Notes: a model not told the origin generated them from the letters alone. Counted from the first letter of the stretch, positions 22,110 to 32,879 are shown. The stretch: DNA of 64,000 bases from Blasia pusilla (GCA_050084515.1 CM114272.1:26412001-26476000); one strand, 5' to 3'. Translations and numbers: made by a program.

Positions 22110-22500
22110 AGGATAAATGATCTCAAAATGAAGAGGCACTCTCCAATAATATAGACTAGCCGATGTCTGTGCTATGTACACATGTATAATTTTGAATTAG
22201 CCATCTTAAGTATACATTTGAATTCGAGCGATCCTCTTGGCTTAGACAACGTGCCATTCTATTGGCTAAAACTGACATATGCCAAAGGAGAGATGACCTC
22301 AAAATCAAGAGGGAGTCACTTTCCAATAAGAATATAGATTATTATTATTATATTATTGGAGAGTGCATTCTTGATTTGCTAATATCTATGCTCGACCCGT
22401 GGTAATCGGACAACCAGAAATTGTGCGGGAAACAAGAAATGAATTTGGAATTTGTGTGCAGCGTGATTAGTCCCTTCACTTTTGTGCATGGCACTGATTG
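22110..22500. repeat. Cluster of short-element ends (GGCACTCTCCAATAATA family)
   Basis: Three ends lie close together: AGAGGCACTCTCCAATAATATAGA at about 22128-22152, a diverged GAGTCACTTTCCAATAAGAATATAGA at 22311-22338, and the inverted end TATTATTGGAGAGTGCATTCTTGATTTGC at 22350-22380. The last runs into internal sequence with GTGTGCAGCGTGATTAGTCCC. The layout suggests several nested or head-to-head insertions. A related end lies at 22680-22707. Confidence 0.55.
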
Positions 22501-22904
22501 AACGATAGTTATTTTTAGAGCAAAAATTTTGGATGGTATGTCTATCCAATCTCAAGCCTATATGTAAGTGGGAGTCATCTTAAATTAATCTTAATTTTTA
22601 AAATAATTTTTGAGACATCTTATTGGTCTATAACCTATTAATAGAAAGTGTCCAAAGGAGAGGAGTTACAAAAAAGGAAATCTCCAATAATATTATAGAT
22701 TGTTGGATAGATGTCATGCGCCCACTCCCCTTGAAGGTCAATCTCCAGTGTTGCAGAATCGTACGTTCAATAAGACATGCTCTCAATGATCTACACCCAA
22801 ACGCACTCACGTTAGTCTGGTCTGGGGCAATCAACTTCCAACCCACCAAGTTCTCAACTCGTCACTCCATCAAGCTCAACCTTCCTTATTCCTAGGTTCA
22901 CAAT

Positions 22905-23389
22905 AAAAAAATGGTAAATGGTAAATATATCAAGCCCGTAGGACCCAAAGGGTCAAAAGGCTAAAAACACATTACAAGTCATTCATTCATTGACCCGGAA
23001 AAAGATTCTAAAGACCTTCTCCTAGCTATTGCCTAGAGCACTTGAGCGATGAATAATGATATCCCTAATATAGCAACCTAAATCATAAGGCACTAGCTGT
23101 AGTAAAGAATAAAATATCTATTTTATGAGCTAGTCTAATCTCTTCATACTTTGGACAAGTAACAAACACATGCTTCTTCATCCTCAATGCTCTCTCTGTC
23201 ACATATCTTATAAATTCGTTCACTTCTATCAATATTAAGCCATCATCCTTCCTCAATTCCTAGCCTATGAGACCCAATTCTATGTCGTGCAATAATATGA
23301 CGTAAGAACGTGGAGATCTCTGCAAGTAGGTATCCTTGTTCAGAATATACAAGCATAGGATTAACATGAAGTTGATAATCCTCCATTTT
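22905..23389 (-). mobile_element. LINE, 3' part (downstream of the inserted LTR)
   Basis: This is the 3' end of the LINE that continues at 24263-25787. It aligns over its length with 14756-15235. The minus-strand translation across stops is the C-terminal region after the reverse transcriptase. The 3' terminus is the AAATGGTAAATGGTAAAT tandem at 22908-22925. Position 23385-23389 (ATTTT) is the left target duplication of the inserted LTR. Confidence 0.8.
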
Positions 23390-24262
23390 TGTCACGACCC
23401 TCATAACCAAAAAACACCAAATAGGCGCCAAACGCGAACCAAGACTTGAGATGAGTTGAGTCTTGGAAGGTTGGTTGCCAAGGAGGTGAGAACCAGTTTT
23501 GAAACACGACTAGCATTTGGGGAATTTGACTGTGTTTTAGACCATAACATTTAGCCCCAAGATGCGTTTGGGACAAGTAAGGGCGCGTTGGAAATCTTAT
23601 CTTTAGATGCTTCCAAGCACAAAAGATCTCAGCAAATGCATAAGTACAGACTGAGATATTGGCCAAAAACGATTGTGAGAGCAATCGGATTTAGGGCCAA
23701 TTGGAGTGGCCCGGATGTCTTTCGCTAAAGGTAGGGGGACCCCGAAGATCCCCAAAAGTACTAGTAAGGGAGGAGTCTCTCCAAGATGTCGTGGAACACG
23801 AATCCCCACTTTGAGCGCCAAACGGCGTCTTAGAGGCACGGGATGGACCAAGAGTTTGGCGTTGGAACTTGAAACCCAAACCTCATCCAAGAGAGTGGAC
23901 TTTGTACGCCACACTTGGATTCCAACCCGAGATTCACTTCGTACGAGTCTCGGTTAGGGACTCATTGGATGTCCATTGGATAGTTGGAACCGCCAGGCGC
24001 GAAACGCCGTTTGAGGTTCCTGAACTGACCAGAAAGTCTGTCCCAAGTCTTGCGAGACTTGCCGTGCTGTAAACCGCGAAACTAGGAAGGTTGAGCTTGA
24101 TGAGACGGAGACGATAACTCGGAAAGTTTTCCCGCTGATTGATCCAAGACCCGACTAAGCAGAGTGCGTGTTTGGATGCAAATCAGCGTTGAGAGCGTGA
24201 CCTACTGAACGCACGCTTCCGCAACAACAAGATTAACGTTCAAGAAGAGTAGACGCACGACA
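23390..24262 (+). mobile_element. Solo LTR, 873 bp, with 5-bp target duplication
   Basis: It starts TGTCACGACC and ends GCACGACA, a short imperfect terminal inverted repeat with the TG...CA ends typical of LTRs. It is flanked by ATTTT at 23385-23389 and 24263-24267. It interrupts the LINE at a position where the uninterrupted copy (15225-15265) has one continuous sequence, so the boundaries are set by an empty-site comparison. No coding sequence. A truncated relative lies at 14044-14582. It probably arose by LTR-LTR recombination that removed the internal part. The strand is arbitrary. Confidence 0.93.
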
Positions 24263-25787
24263 ATTTTGGTGCCCGCACTGCTCCAAATGATGTTGAGAAA
24301 TTGCTTCTATAGATGCTTGCGAAGTGCCATCGGTTTCAAGTCCCAATCCAGTTCCGCCACATTCCACTTTGAAGACCAAGTCACCACATCCCCAATCCAC
24401 CCTATGGAACTTGTGGCTCGTAAAGCTTGATGAGGGAGGCGAGAAACATCAAAAGATCTCATCCTTGCAATATAAGTGATGTTTAAGTAGAGAGCTTCAG
24501 CCTCTACAAGAAGATAACTTGTTTACGCAAGAAGAATGGCATAAGGAATTTGGTTTCTTACACCCAATTCTTCTTGTAGAAAGATCTTTTGCACCCTCTC
24601 TACGCGCTCCCAACCTGTCTTCTTACAACTAGGGCCCCAAACTTGGATCCCATGTAAGACCACCGGAAACATTAAGCTCCTAAATAAGAATTTCCTAAGA
24701 CCCCAAGACACAAGATGAGCTCTTCTACACCGATTTAAAAAAGAATATAGAGCTTTGTAACCAGCTTCTACTCTCTTTTGCACGCAAAGTGCCCAACTAT
24801 AGTCATGAGAGAAATCAATGCCTAAATATTTGTAACTCTTCACTTGTTCTCATGGTAGACCTTTGTAAAAGAACGAGAACTTGGATCTAGTATCCACTAT
24901 AATGACTTTAGACTTCTCCATATTAACCCTCATGTGATTCTGGGTACAAAAACTTGCCAAAATATCGAAGTATTTTTGTAAACTAATGCCATCACGTGCT
25001 AGTAATATGATATCATCTGCATACAATAGAGCTTTGATGACAAAGTATCCAAGCTTGACACCTTCACTATGACATTCCTCTGACCACTTTTTGATATCAT
25101 TTATGGAAAATCCAAAAAGTGTAGGGGAGAGAGGGCAACCTTGAATGACTCCGATAGTACTCAAGATTTCTTGAGTTTGTGAATCTTTGATCTTGGCCCG
25201 AAAGGAATGGTACAACATGGCCACAGCAACGAGGAGATTTGGTGGTACCCTAATGGATTGCAACCTATCGCATAAGAGCTTACGAGGTACGGTATCAAAA
25301 GCTTTCTTGAAATCGATGAAACCGCAAACAAAGCTTTTTCATTGCCCTTAGATTTCTCCCATAAAACATGTAAGACCAAGATATGGTCGATGGTGTTGTA
25401 TGTTGGGCAAAAACTAGCTTGGACCGGTGGTCTCTATTGGAAAGGCTCTGTCCATGCGCTCAACTTTGACTCCACCAATTTCCCAAACAGATTGGCAAAG
25501 ACACTCTCTACCATGATAGTGCGATAATTTGTCACCAAATCCTTCCTTCATGATTTGTGAATAGGAACAATCTCCCATAGCGACCAAATAGAAGGAAAAC
25601 CATAGATAGCAATATCACCTAATACTTTGGTGAGGATCGGTCCGATAGAATCTACTCCCCACTTGAGAAGTTCAACAGAAAGACCATCCAAATCCTCGCA
25701 TTTGCCATTTGCTAATCTTCTTAGTTGAGTCATCACCTCTTCTTCAGAGAATAAGCCTGGTATGTAGAAAATAAAGAGTAGTAAAAA
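24263..25787 (-). mobile_element. LINE reverse transcriptase region (decayed)
   Basis: The minus-strand frames 25793-25548, then 25379-25161 with an overlapping alternative frame, 25263-24850 and 24843-24523 chain into a non-LTR reverse transcriptase. Landmarks are ANGKCEDLDGLSVELLKWG, FIDFKKAFDTVPRK, GVIQGCPLSPTLF, ALLYADDIILLA (catalytic YADD at about 25013-25036), KSKVIIVDT, SYKYLGIDF and RVQKIFLQEELG. Known role: target-primed reverse transcription. Stops and frame changes show it is dead. The endonuclease and ORF1 are missing, because the upstream part is cut at 25788 by the gypsy LTR. Plant LINEs of this type often end with a zf-RVT-like region, consistent with the C-terminal part at 22905-24523. 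Confidence 0.88.
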
Positions 25788-26361
25788 TGGCACACCCGGC
25801 CTAAAACTCCACTCCTCAATCTACATCGGCATATCGAGCCTCGTCTACCTTGCACTATCAAGGAATCCGGACACTAGAAACCTAGTCCTATCTCACACAC
25901 ATACAAGAGAGGTGCTCCAACGATCCAACATGAGAAAGATGGCTTGGGAAAGCCATCTTCCTTGCTTACATAGGGTTGAAAAGATCCAAAATGCTCTTCC
26001 CCTAAATATAACTATCCTCCTGGTAACTTGCGCGCACAGATTATCAGGGGCGGGTGATCTGGTCAATAAGTCATCCGACTGTGAAAGACCCCAACAGGAA
26101 AGTTGTCAGAAATGACGTTCCTGACACAACAGACATATCCTCAACCTCATCCGATATTGCGGGACAAAGTTAAACTAAAGGAAGTCCGCTGGATCCTATG
26201 TCCTATCGGCTACTCAGATGCGACAGTTGTCGTGCGCATACATATCGCTACACAACATCCATCGCTGGTCACAGCCACGCCACACAACACCAATCTTCCC
26301 CACAGAAGGGTAGATCCACACATGTACAGAAATCAACTCATACATATATATGGAGATCACA
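25788..26361 (-). repeat. 3' LTR of gypsy copy 1 (about 574 bp)
   Basis: On the minus strand it begins TGTGATCTCC, just after a purine tract (AACTAGGGGGACT, plus-strand 26362-26380), and ends GGCCGGGTGTGCCA at the junction with LINE sequence. LTR homologues occur at 1541-1998, 11829-12300, partly at 29500-29630, and at 58465-58560. The insertion into the LINE makes this element younger than the LINE. Confidence 0.78.
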
Positions 26362-29300
26362 TAATAGTCCCCCTAGTTGGCAGTTGGACCCCCCTAACTC
26401 CAGATAGAAAATATCACATCTCCCTGACATGACCTACTACCCTATACACATCTCAGACACATCCATCATCTTGTGGGAACTACATCAAGAGGGGGGTCAG
26501 ACATGACATATGCCACCCTGGAGAACAACCATCACATACAAATATGGTGGCTGCACCCCTCGCAGATCCGCACAACATACACCTTAAGCATGCAGGTACC
26601 ACTGCCGAGCTCGGATCCACTGTCTCGTCCACGTTTGGAAGATGACATGGCGCACAATTTCGCATGTGATCCTTCCAAACCATACCATCCCATCCTTCCA
26701 ACATGAGGACTTCGGTTGGTAATACCTCGCGTGCATATAGGATTGTGCTCCCTACAGTGACATCTAGCGTCGTGGGTGCCGCCCGTTGTAAATACACGTA
26801 ATCTCCAAGATGAAAACTCATAATCCCTGGACGATAACCTCCTCCACAAATGGTTGCATACCTCAATGTATCTCTATGCTGAGCAATAGGTAAGTTCTCA
26901 AATGCCATAGGCATAACTCTACGAAAAATCTCCGCCTTTTGAGAACACGCTTATACCTACACATCTGGTTCATCAAGATCTAACACCTTTGCCATATCAC
27001 ATCGAATAGCTATAGGTAAATCTGGCTCTCTCCCAAAGAGCAAAAATTACGGTGAAAATGACGCCAAGGATGCCTGCCGACTAAAGCAATAACCCATAGC
27101 CAACCATGGCAACTGTAAGTCCCACTCCCTCAACTATCCCCGCTACAAGCCATACTTGCGCAATCCTCTCTTTACCATTTGTACTACTCTCCACCAACCC
27201 ATCCGCCTTAAGATGATCTCTAGACGTGGTGCGGTGATCTATCACCGCCTGATCATACAAGGCCTGAAACTCTCCCCTGAACTCGGTATCCTAGTGAGTC
27301 AACATCTCCGCCGGTGCGCCAAAGTGACTAAGCACACGATCTAGAAACACATAAGTTGTTCCCTTGCTCACCTTGTCGGGTAGTGCCACCAACTCTATCC
27401 ACTTGGAGAAATACTCCACCATGACCAACACGTTCATGTGATGACGCCCCGTCAATGGCAAAGGCCCGCAAAGTCTAAACTCCACTGATAACCTAAACCC
27501 ATAATTGGCAAAGGATGTCAGTGCGGAGTGGGAGTATTGAAGGATGGTCGCACTGTGTCACATACCATACATCTGGCCATAAAGTGTTGTACCCCAATAT
27601 GCATGCCGTGCCACCAATACTGAACCTAGAGTAAGTAGTAAATACGCTTTACTCCAAAATGCCCCAACTCCTCATGGACATGTCGCACTACACCTGCTCG
27701 CTGGGAAGGATGAGGTACCAATCGTATCCTACAATCTCCCCATACCCGCAAAAGATGAGTCCCCTCCCACTTGAACCTCCTGGCTCTCTATAGGATCCGA
27801 TCCCGCTCCCTAGCACTCATTGTGCTCGCTATGATGCGAGTGCGCAAGAACTCCACAACCTCCACATCGTCATGGATATCACGACCACCTGTCGCCTCCT
27901 CACTGACCTCCGGATCCAAAGACTCATCATCCAACCCGACCACTGGAGTCATCACCTACGACTGACCTACCATAGTCAACCAACAAAGATAGGCAAATGC
28001 ATGCCAATCGGGCACCATCTCCTCATCACTCTCTCTATGCCATCGAGCTCCTTTGTCGTCTCTCTGACTCGGACATGGGTTATGACTCAACCCATCCGCA
28101 TCCTGGTTTAGCTGACCTGGCCTATGAACCACCTCAAACTCATACTCCTGTAGTAATAGAGCCCACCTGGCAAGCTTTCCCATAAGCTTTTCGGACTCCA
28201 TCAACCACCTCAACGGCAAATGATCAGTCATAAGTGTGAAAGGGTTACCAAATAAATAGCAACTAAAATGTGCCACGGCCCATACTGCAGCCAAGCACTC
28301 TCCCTCGTAGGAGCTGTACTTTGCCTTTGCAATGTTGTTTGATCGGCTTGCGTAAGCCACAACGAACTCCCTCTCCTCGTCATCCCTCTGAGTAAGCACT
28401 GCTCCTAGATCCAACATGCTCCAATCCGTATGTAACTAGAATGGGCGACCCCCAACCGGTCTCTGTAAAATGGGTGAGGACGTCAACCTGTCCTTGAGCT
28501 TCTGGAATGCTCGCTCCTGATCATCTCCCCACAACCAAACCTGATCAAGTCTTATCAACAAGGTCGAACACTTTGCTATCGCACTAAAACCCGTCGATAG
28601 AAGTTCGCTAGTCCGAGAAACGCTCGGACTCGACTCACATGTGTAGGGCGTGGAATTTGCGCAATAGCCTTCACCTTCGTCTATTGAATGCCTAACCCAC
28701 TCTGGTATACGGTGTGTCCCAAGTACTCAATATGCTCCTCAAAGAATCTGCACTTGCCTGGATGTAACATTCGTCCATGTAACTGCATTCACCGAAATAC
28801 CTCCTCCAGGTGTCGCTCATGCTCCTCAACCGTGGAGCTCAAGATAAGAATATCATCTATGTAATATTGTACAAAATCAGCCAACCAGAATCCTATCCAT
28901 CACTCTCTAAAACTCCGCACGCGCGTTCCTCAACCCAAATGGTAAGAACCGCCACTGATACAAGCAATCTCTCCAGAACCGATCTATCCCCCAAAATGTT
29001 GTCTTCTCCCTATCCTCCAACCTAATAGGAAGCTGATGATAGCCAGCACAGAGATCTAAAGTTTTTAAAATCTTGCATGCCCTACAACATCAAAGATCTC
29101 CTTAAGAGTAGGCATGGCGTACCGATTTGACCTCGTCTGTCAGTTGATAGGACGATAATCTCCACACATTTGCCTATCCGTCCAATGGCCATAAATATTC
29201 TTCTTCGCCGGCATGATTGTGGCGGATGCATACTCCCCATGTGATAACTCCACAAGTCTTGACTCCAACAAGTCCAGACTCTTGCTCTGAATCAAGGCTC

Positions 29301-29500
29301 GCTCCATATCAGAATATCTGTAGGGTCGACGAAAGATTAGCGTATCACTAGCTAACTCAATCCGTATCCCGGGACCCTTCAGCGTACCCAAGTCTCTCAT
29401 ACTGAAGGCAAAAACATGCCCTCTCAAAAACCTATGAACTCGCCGTTGCTCTCCTCCTATCAACTTGAGACCTATCACATGCTCCCAAGTCTCCGTCGTG
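26362..29500 (-). pseudogene. Gypsy copy 1: decayed RT-RNase H-integrase-PHD fragment
   Basis: Reading the minus strand from 29500 downward: reverse transcriptase N-terminus (29568-29140, FRRPYRYSDMER, CGDYRPIN), YIDD region near 28850-28870, RNase H (28417-27956, DLGAVLTQRDDEER, YSSYEGECLAAVW), integrase core (27485-27291, VMVEYFSKWIELVALPDK), then the integrase C-terminus and PHD finger (26914-26480, CMLCGSARG, CDGCSPGWHMSC). Many stops and frameshifts. It is joined at 29500 to the 3' end of copy 2 with no LTR of its own on that side, so its 5' half (gag, protease, methyltransferase) is gone. Confidence 0.85.
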
Positions 29501-29640
29501 CGCATACACATCGCTACACAACATACATCGTTGCCACCGAACACACACACAAACACGCACGATCCCATGCTAACTCATGGCATCCAAAAAACGAGACAAG
29601 AAGTACCAAAATATCTCCAATCGCCCCCCTAGGTGGTGGT
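29501..29640 (-). repeat. Partial LTR and purine tract of gypsy copy 2
   Basis: The minus-strand purine tract CACCTAGGGGGGCG (plus 29624-29640) is followed by a shortened LTR containing GTGCGCATACACATCGCTAC (plus strand), homologous to 26230-26255. The LTR breaks at about 29500 inside AGTCTCCGTCG, where copy 1 reverse-transcriptase sequence starts. Most of the LTR is missing. The junction looks like a deletion or recombination between tandem copies. Confidence 0.65.
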
Positions 29641-29807
29641 TAGGTCCCTCTAACTCCGGATAGCCATCTATCCCTACCTAACATGACATACGTCTCTCGG
29701 ACGCTAAGAGCAAGAAGGCCGGGTGCTCATGTGGCCCCATCGTTAGTCGCCTTCCTGTCATCCATGTCAGAGAAAAAGTCGGGATCGAAACCTACATAGT
29801 ATCTCCT

Positions 29808-30413
29808 TTATGTACATCTGGGACACATCCATCGTCCCCGAGGAACCCTAGTGAGAGGTGGCGTCAGACATGCCATATGCCAACCTCTCGAACAACCATC
29901 ACAGACTAGCATCGTGGCCGCACCACGGGCAGAACCACACAACATACAACGCAAGCTTCCAAGAACTACTGCTAAGCTCGGATCCACTGTACCATCAATG
30001 TTAGGAAGGTGACATGGTGCACAATTATGCACATGGTCCTTCCATACCATACCATCGCGTCCCTCTAGCAAGAGAACAACGGATGGCAAAACGTAACGCA
30101 CTCTCAAGATAGTGCGCCCTGCAGTCACATCCAACGTCGTTGGTGCCGTCTGCTGCAAGTAGACATAATCTCCCTGATGAAACCTCCAGTTAGTTGGTCG
30201 ATAACCACCACCCCGAATAGTCGCATACCTCATCGTATCCCGATGCTGCACAATCGGCAAGTTCTCGAATGCCATGGGCATCACTCTCCGAAACAACTCA
30301 GCCCTATGAGAACATGCTCGCATCCATACATCTGGGTCATCAAGGTCCAGCACCTCACCAGCATCTCGACGAATGGCCGCAGGTAAATCTGGCTCTCGGC
30401 CATAAAGTAGCAA
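29808..30413 (-). CDS. Gypsy integrase C-terminus with PHD finger (copy 2)
   Basis: A 201-codon uninterrupted frame. Residues 1-30 continue the integrase (LLYGREPDLPA). Residues 80-130 hold the small C-terminal DNA-binding-like barrel (GDYVYLQQTAP, LLEGRDGMVWKDHVHN). Residues 156-200 form a PHD finger with the C4-H-C3 order: C156, C159, C171, C174, H179, C182, and C197/C200 after GRW at 193-195. PHD fingers read histone H3 tails, usually K4 methylation state. Chromodomains are common at this position in plant chromoviruses, whereas a PHD finger is unusual. The frame is separated from the integrase core by a frameshift near 30420, so as it stands it is part of a broken pol. The cysteine pattern is conserved in decayed copy 1 (26480-26600). 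Confidence 0.85.
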   Translation of the reverse strand: MLLYGREPDLPAAIRRDAGEVLDLDDPDVWMRACSHRAELFRRVMPMAFENLPIVQHRDTMRYATIRGGGYRPTNWRFHQGDYVYLQQTAPTTLDVTAGRTILRVRYVLPSVVLLLEGRDGMVWKDHVHNCAPCHLPNIDGTVDPSLAVVLGSLRCMLCGSARGAATMLVCDGCSRGWHMACLTPPLTRVPRGRWMCPRCT

Positions 30414-31104
30414 GTACGGTGAAAAAGACGCTAAGGATGTATCCCATCGCCAACCATGGCAACTGGAGGTCCCAATCTCTTAGGTGACCTCTCTGCAAGC
30501 CATACTTGCGTAAACCCCTCTTCATCGTCTGCAAAACTCTCTCCGCTAATCCATCTGCCTCAGGATGATCTCGCGAAGTCGTGCGGTGGTCGATCAGCGC
30601 ATGATCACACAAGGCTTGGAACTCACCGCGAAACTCGGTACCCTGGTCTGTCAACACCTCAGCCGGTGCGCCATAATGACTTAGCACTCTGTCAAGGAAG
30701 GCATAAGCTACTCCCTCACTCGCTTTGTCAGGCAATGCAACCAACTCGATCCACTTCGAGAAGTGCTCGATCATCACCAACACATAACGATCGTGACACT
30801 CCGTCAAAGGCAAAGGTCCAGCAAAATCCAAACTCCATATATACCCTAAGCCCATGATCGGTAATGGATGCAACTGTGGAGTCGGAGCATTGAACGATGC
30901 TCGGACCCGATCACACACCATGCACCGGGAAACAAACTGCTGAATGTCAGTCTGCATGCCTCGCCACCAATACTCAATCTGGAGCAAGCTGTACGTCCAC
31001 TTCACCCCAAAGTGACCCAACTCCTCGTATGCATGCTGCACTAGTCGTGCTCTCTGCGAAGGATGTGGCACTATGCGTACTCTGCCATCCTCCCAAACCC
31101 TCAA
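30355..31104 (-). CDS. Gypsy integrase core (copy 2)
   Basis: A 249-codon frame. It has the HHCC zinc-binding domain (HAYEELGHFG with two histidines, then C-M-V-C). The DDE core is complete: WSLDFAGPLP (first D), VLTDQGTEF (second D) and HPEADGLAERVLQTMK (E). The integrase joins element cDNA to the chromosome. The frame runs out near 30420 in sequence that no longer matches the family (after LPWLAMGY), where a frameshift leads to the 30413-29808 frame. It overlaps by four bases the frame ending at 31101, so another frame change separates it from RNase H. Confidence 0.88.
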   Translation of the reverse strand: MRVWEDGRVRIVPHPSQRARLVQHAYEELGHFGVKWTYSLLQIEYWWRGMQTDIQQFVSRCMVCDRVRASFNAPTPQLHPLPIMGLGYIWSLDFAGPLPLTECHDRYVLVMIEHFSKWIELVALPDKASEGVAYAFLDRVLSHYGAPAEVLTDQGTEFRGEFQALCDHALIDHRTTSRDHPEADGLAERVLQTMKRGLRKYGLQRGHLRDWDLQLPWLAMGYILSVFFTVLATLWPRARFTCGHSSRCW

Positions 31105-32075
31105 AACATGTGTCCCCTCCCAACGGAACCCCGCCGTAGGATCTGATCCCGCTCTCTAGCATCCACGATGCTCGCAACGCTCCCAGTACGAAGGTACTCC
31201 AAGACTACTCCATCATCATGAATATCTCGGTCACTTGTCGTGTCCTCACTAGCCTCGGGATCCAAGGACTCTCCACTAGACCTCGCCATTGAAGTCTCCA
31301 CACTGTGGATCTCCAAAGCCAACATGCCTAAATAGGCTGACGCGTGCCATCCTGGCACCGACTCCTCATCACTCTCTCCATGCCATCGAGCTCCAGTCGC
31401 ATCTTGCTGACTCGAGCATGGGTTACGACTCAACCCATCTACATCTTGGTTGAGTGTCCCAGTTCTATGTACCACCTGAAAATCATACTCGTGCAACAAC
31501 AGAGCCCATCTCGCAAGCTTCCATGTAAGCTTGTCGGACTCCATCAACCACTTCAGTGGTTGATGATCAATGATGATGGTAAAGGGATTGCCGAATAAGT
31601 AACACCTGAAATGCGCGACAACCCACACCGCAGCCAAGCAGTCACCCTCATACGAGCTATACTTCGCCTCTGCAGCGTTGTTCGAGCGGCTAGCGTAAGC
31701 CACCATGAACTCTCTACCCTCATCATCTTGCTGGGTGAGCACCGCTCCAAGCCCCAACATGCTCCAATCTGTGTGCAATTGGAAAGGACGCCCCCTGATC
31801 AGTCTCTTCAAGATGGGCGCGGACGTCAACCTATCCTTGAGAAACTGAAATGCTCGCTCCTGCTCATCCCCCCAGTGCCACTTGTGATCCACCTTGGTCA
31901 GCAAGGTCAGCGGCTTCGCAATCGAACTGAATCCCTTGATGTATCGCCGATAGAAGTTCGCCAATCCCAAGAATGCGCGAACACGGATCACATCTGTAGG
32001 GCGTGGAATGCGTGAGATAGCCTCTACCTTCGTCTGCTGAAAACCAAGGCCCCCTGGGTATATCGTATGACCCAA
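31101..32075 (-). CDS. Gypsy reverse-transcriptase thumb and RNase H (copy 2)
   Basis: A 324-codon frame. It starts in the connection after the palm (GHTIYPGGLGFQQTKVEAIS, then RAFLGLANFYRRYIKGFSSI) and holds RNase H of the gypsy type (HTDWSMLGLGAVLTQ with the first catalytic D, YSSYEGDCLAAVW with E, IIIDHQPLKWL with D, NQDVDGLSR with D). RNase H removes the RNA strand during cDNA synthesis. An in-frame stop near 32080 separates it from the palm domain. The tail from about residue 240 is acidic and Ser/Glu-rich, probably a linker to integrase. Confidence 0.9.
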   Translation of the reverse strand: MGHTIYPGGLGFQQTKVEAISRIPRPTDVIRVRAFLGLANFYRRYIKGFSSIAKPLTLLTKVDHKWHWGDEQERAFQFLKDRLTSAPILKRLIRGRPFQLHTDWSMLGLGAVLTQQDDEGREFMVAYASRSNNAAEAKYSSYEGDCLAAVWVVAHFRCYLFGNPFTIIIDHQPLKWLMESDKLTWKLARWALLLHEYDFQVVHRTGTLNQDVDGLSRNPCSSQQDATGARWHGESDEESVPGWHASAYLGMLALEIHSVETSMARSSGESLDPEASEDTTSDRDIHDDGVVLEYLRTGSVASIVDARERDQILRRGSVGRGHMF

Positions 32076-32158
32076 GTACTAAATCTGGTCATGGAAGAAC
32101 TTGCACTTGCCTGGATGTAGCTTCAGCCCATGTAATTGAAATCGTCGAAACACCTCCT

Positions 32159-32860
32159 CTAGATGTCGCTAATGCTCCTCAACCATGGCGCTAAAGACTG
32201 CGATGTCATCAATATAACACCTAGCAAAATCCAGACCAGCCAAGATCCTATCCATGACCCTCTAAAACTCAGCCGGGCGTTCTTTAACCCAAATGGTAAG
32301 AACCGCCACTGGTACAAACAATCCTTCCCGTGAGGATCGATGCCCCAAAATGCCGTCTTCTGCATGGCCTCCAATCTGATAGGCAGCTGATGGTATCCGT
32401 CTTGCAAATCCAATGAACCGAAGACCTTTGCGTGACCAATCGCATCAAAGATCTCGTCAGGGTTGAGCATGGAATACCTATTGGACTTCGTCTGCCGATT
32501 GATAGGTCGGTAATCCCCACACAATCGCCTATCCGTCCAGTTGCCATGCACATCCTTCTTGGCGGGCATGACACTGGCAGATGCATACTCCCCATGCAAC
32601 ATCTCCACTAGTCCTGCTCCAACCAAGTCGTGGCTCCTACTCTGAATCACAACTCTCTCCATATCACTGTACCTGTAGGGTCGTCGGAAGATCGGCGTAT
32701 CACTCGACAACTCAATGCGGATCCCCAGTCCCTTCAACGTACCCAAATCCTCCATGCTAAACGCAAAGCCGCTCCTATAACTCCTGAGGACCTGACGTAT
32801 TCGGCGCCGCTCTCCTCCTATCAACTTAGGGCCCATATCTGGCTCCCAAGTCTCCATCAT
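32159..32860 (-). CDS. Gypsy reverse transcriptase palm/fingers (copy 2)
   Basis: A 233-codon frame with FRRPYRYSDMER, NWTDRRLCGDYRPIN, VFGSLDLQDGYHQLPI and QWRFLPFGLKNA. After LKNA a frameshift near 32270 moves the reading to another frame, which contains VMDRILAGLDFARC and the catalytic YIDDI (plus 32201-32215). It then meets a stop near 32165. Upstream, the frame is preceded by the linker from the methyltransferase. Frameshifts make this copy inactive, but it is the best preserved reverse transcriptase of the family in the window. Confidence 0.9.
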   Translation of the reverse strand: MMETWEPDMGPKLIGGERRRIRQVLRSYRSGFAFSMEDLGTLKGLGIRIELSSDTPIFRRPYRYSDMERVVIQSRSHDLVGAGLVEMLHGEYASASVMPAKKDVHGNWTDRRLCGDYRPINRQTKSNRYSMLNPDEIFDAIGHAKVFGSLDLQDGYHQLPIRLEAMQKTAFWGIDPHGKDCLYQWRFLPFGLKNARLSFRGSWIGSWLVWILLGVILMTSQSLAPWLRSISDI

Positions 32861-32879
32861 GAGTACGGTAGGACCCTTC

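Noticed and set aside
23706-24072. Plus-strand frames of 83 and 67 codons
   Set aside because: They lie inside the solo LTR, which has no coding role.
31344-32015. Plus-strand frames of 84-134 codons within the gypsy pol
   Set aside because: Antisense shadows of the RNase H and reverse-transcriptase coding frames.
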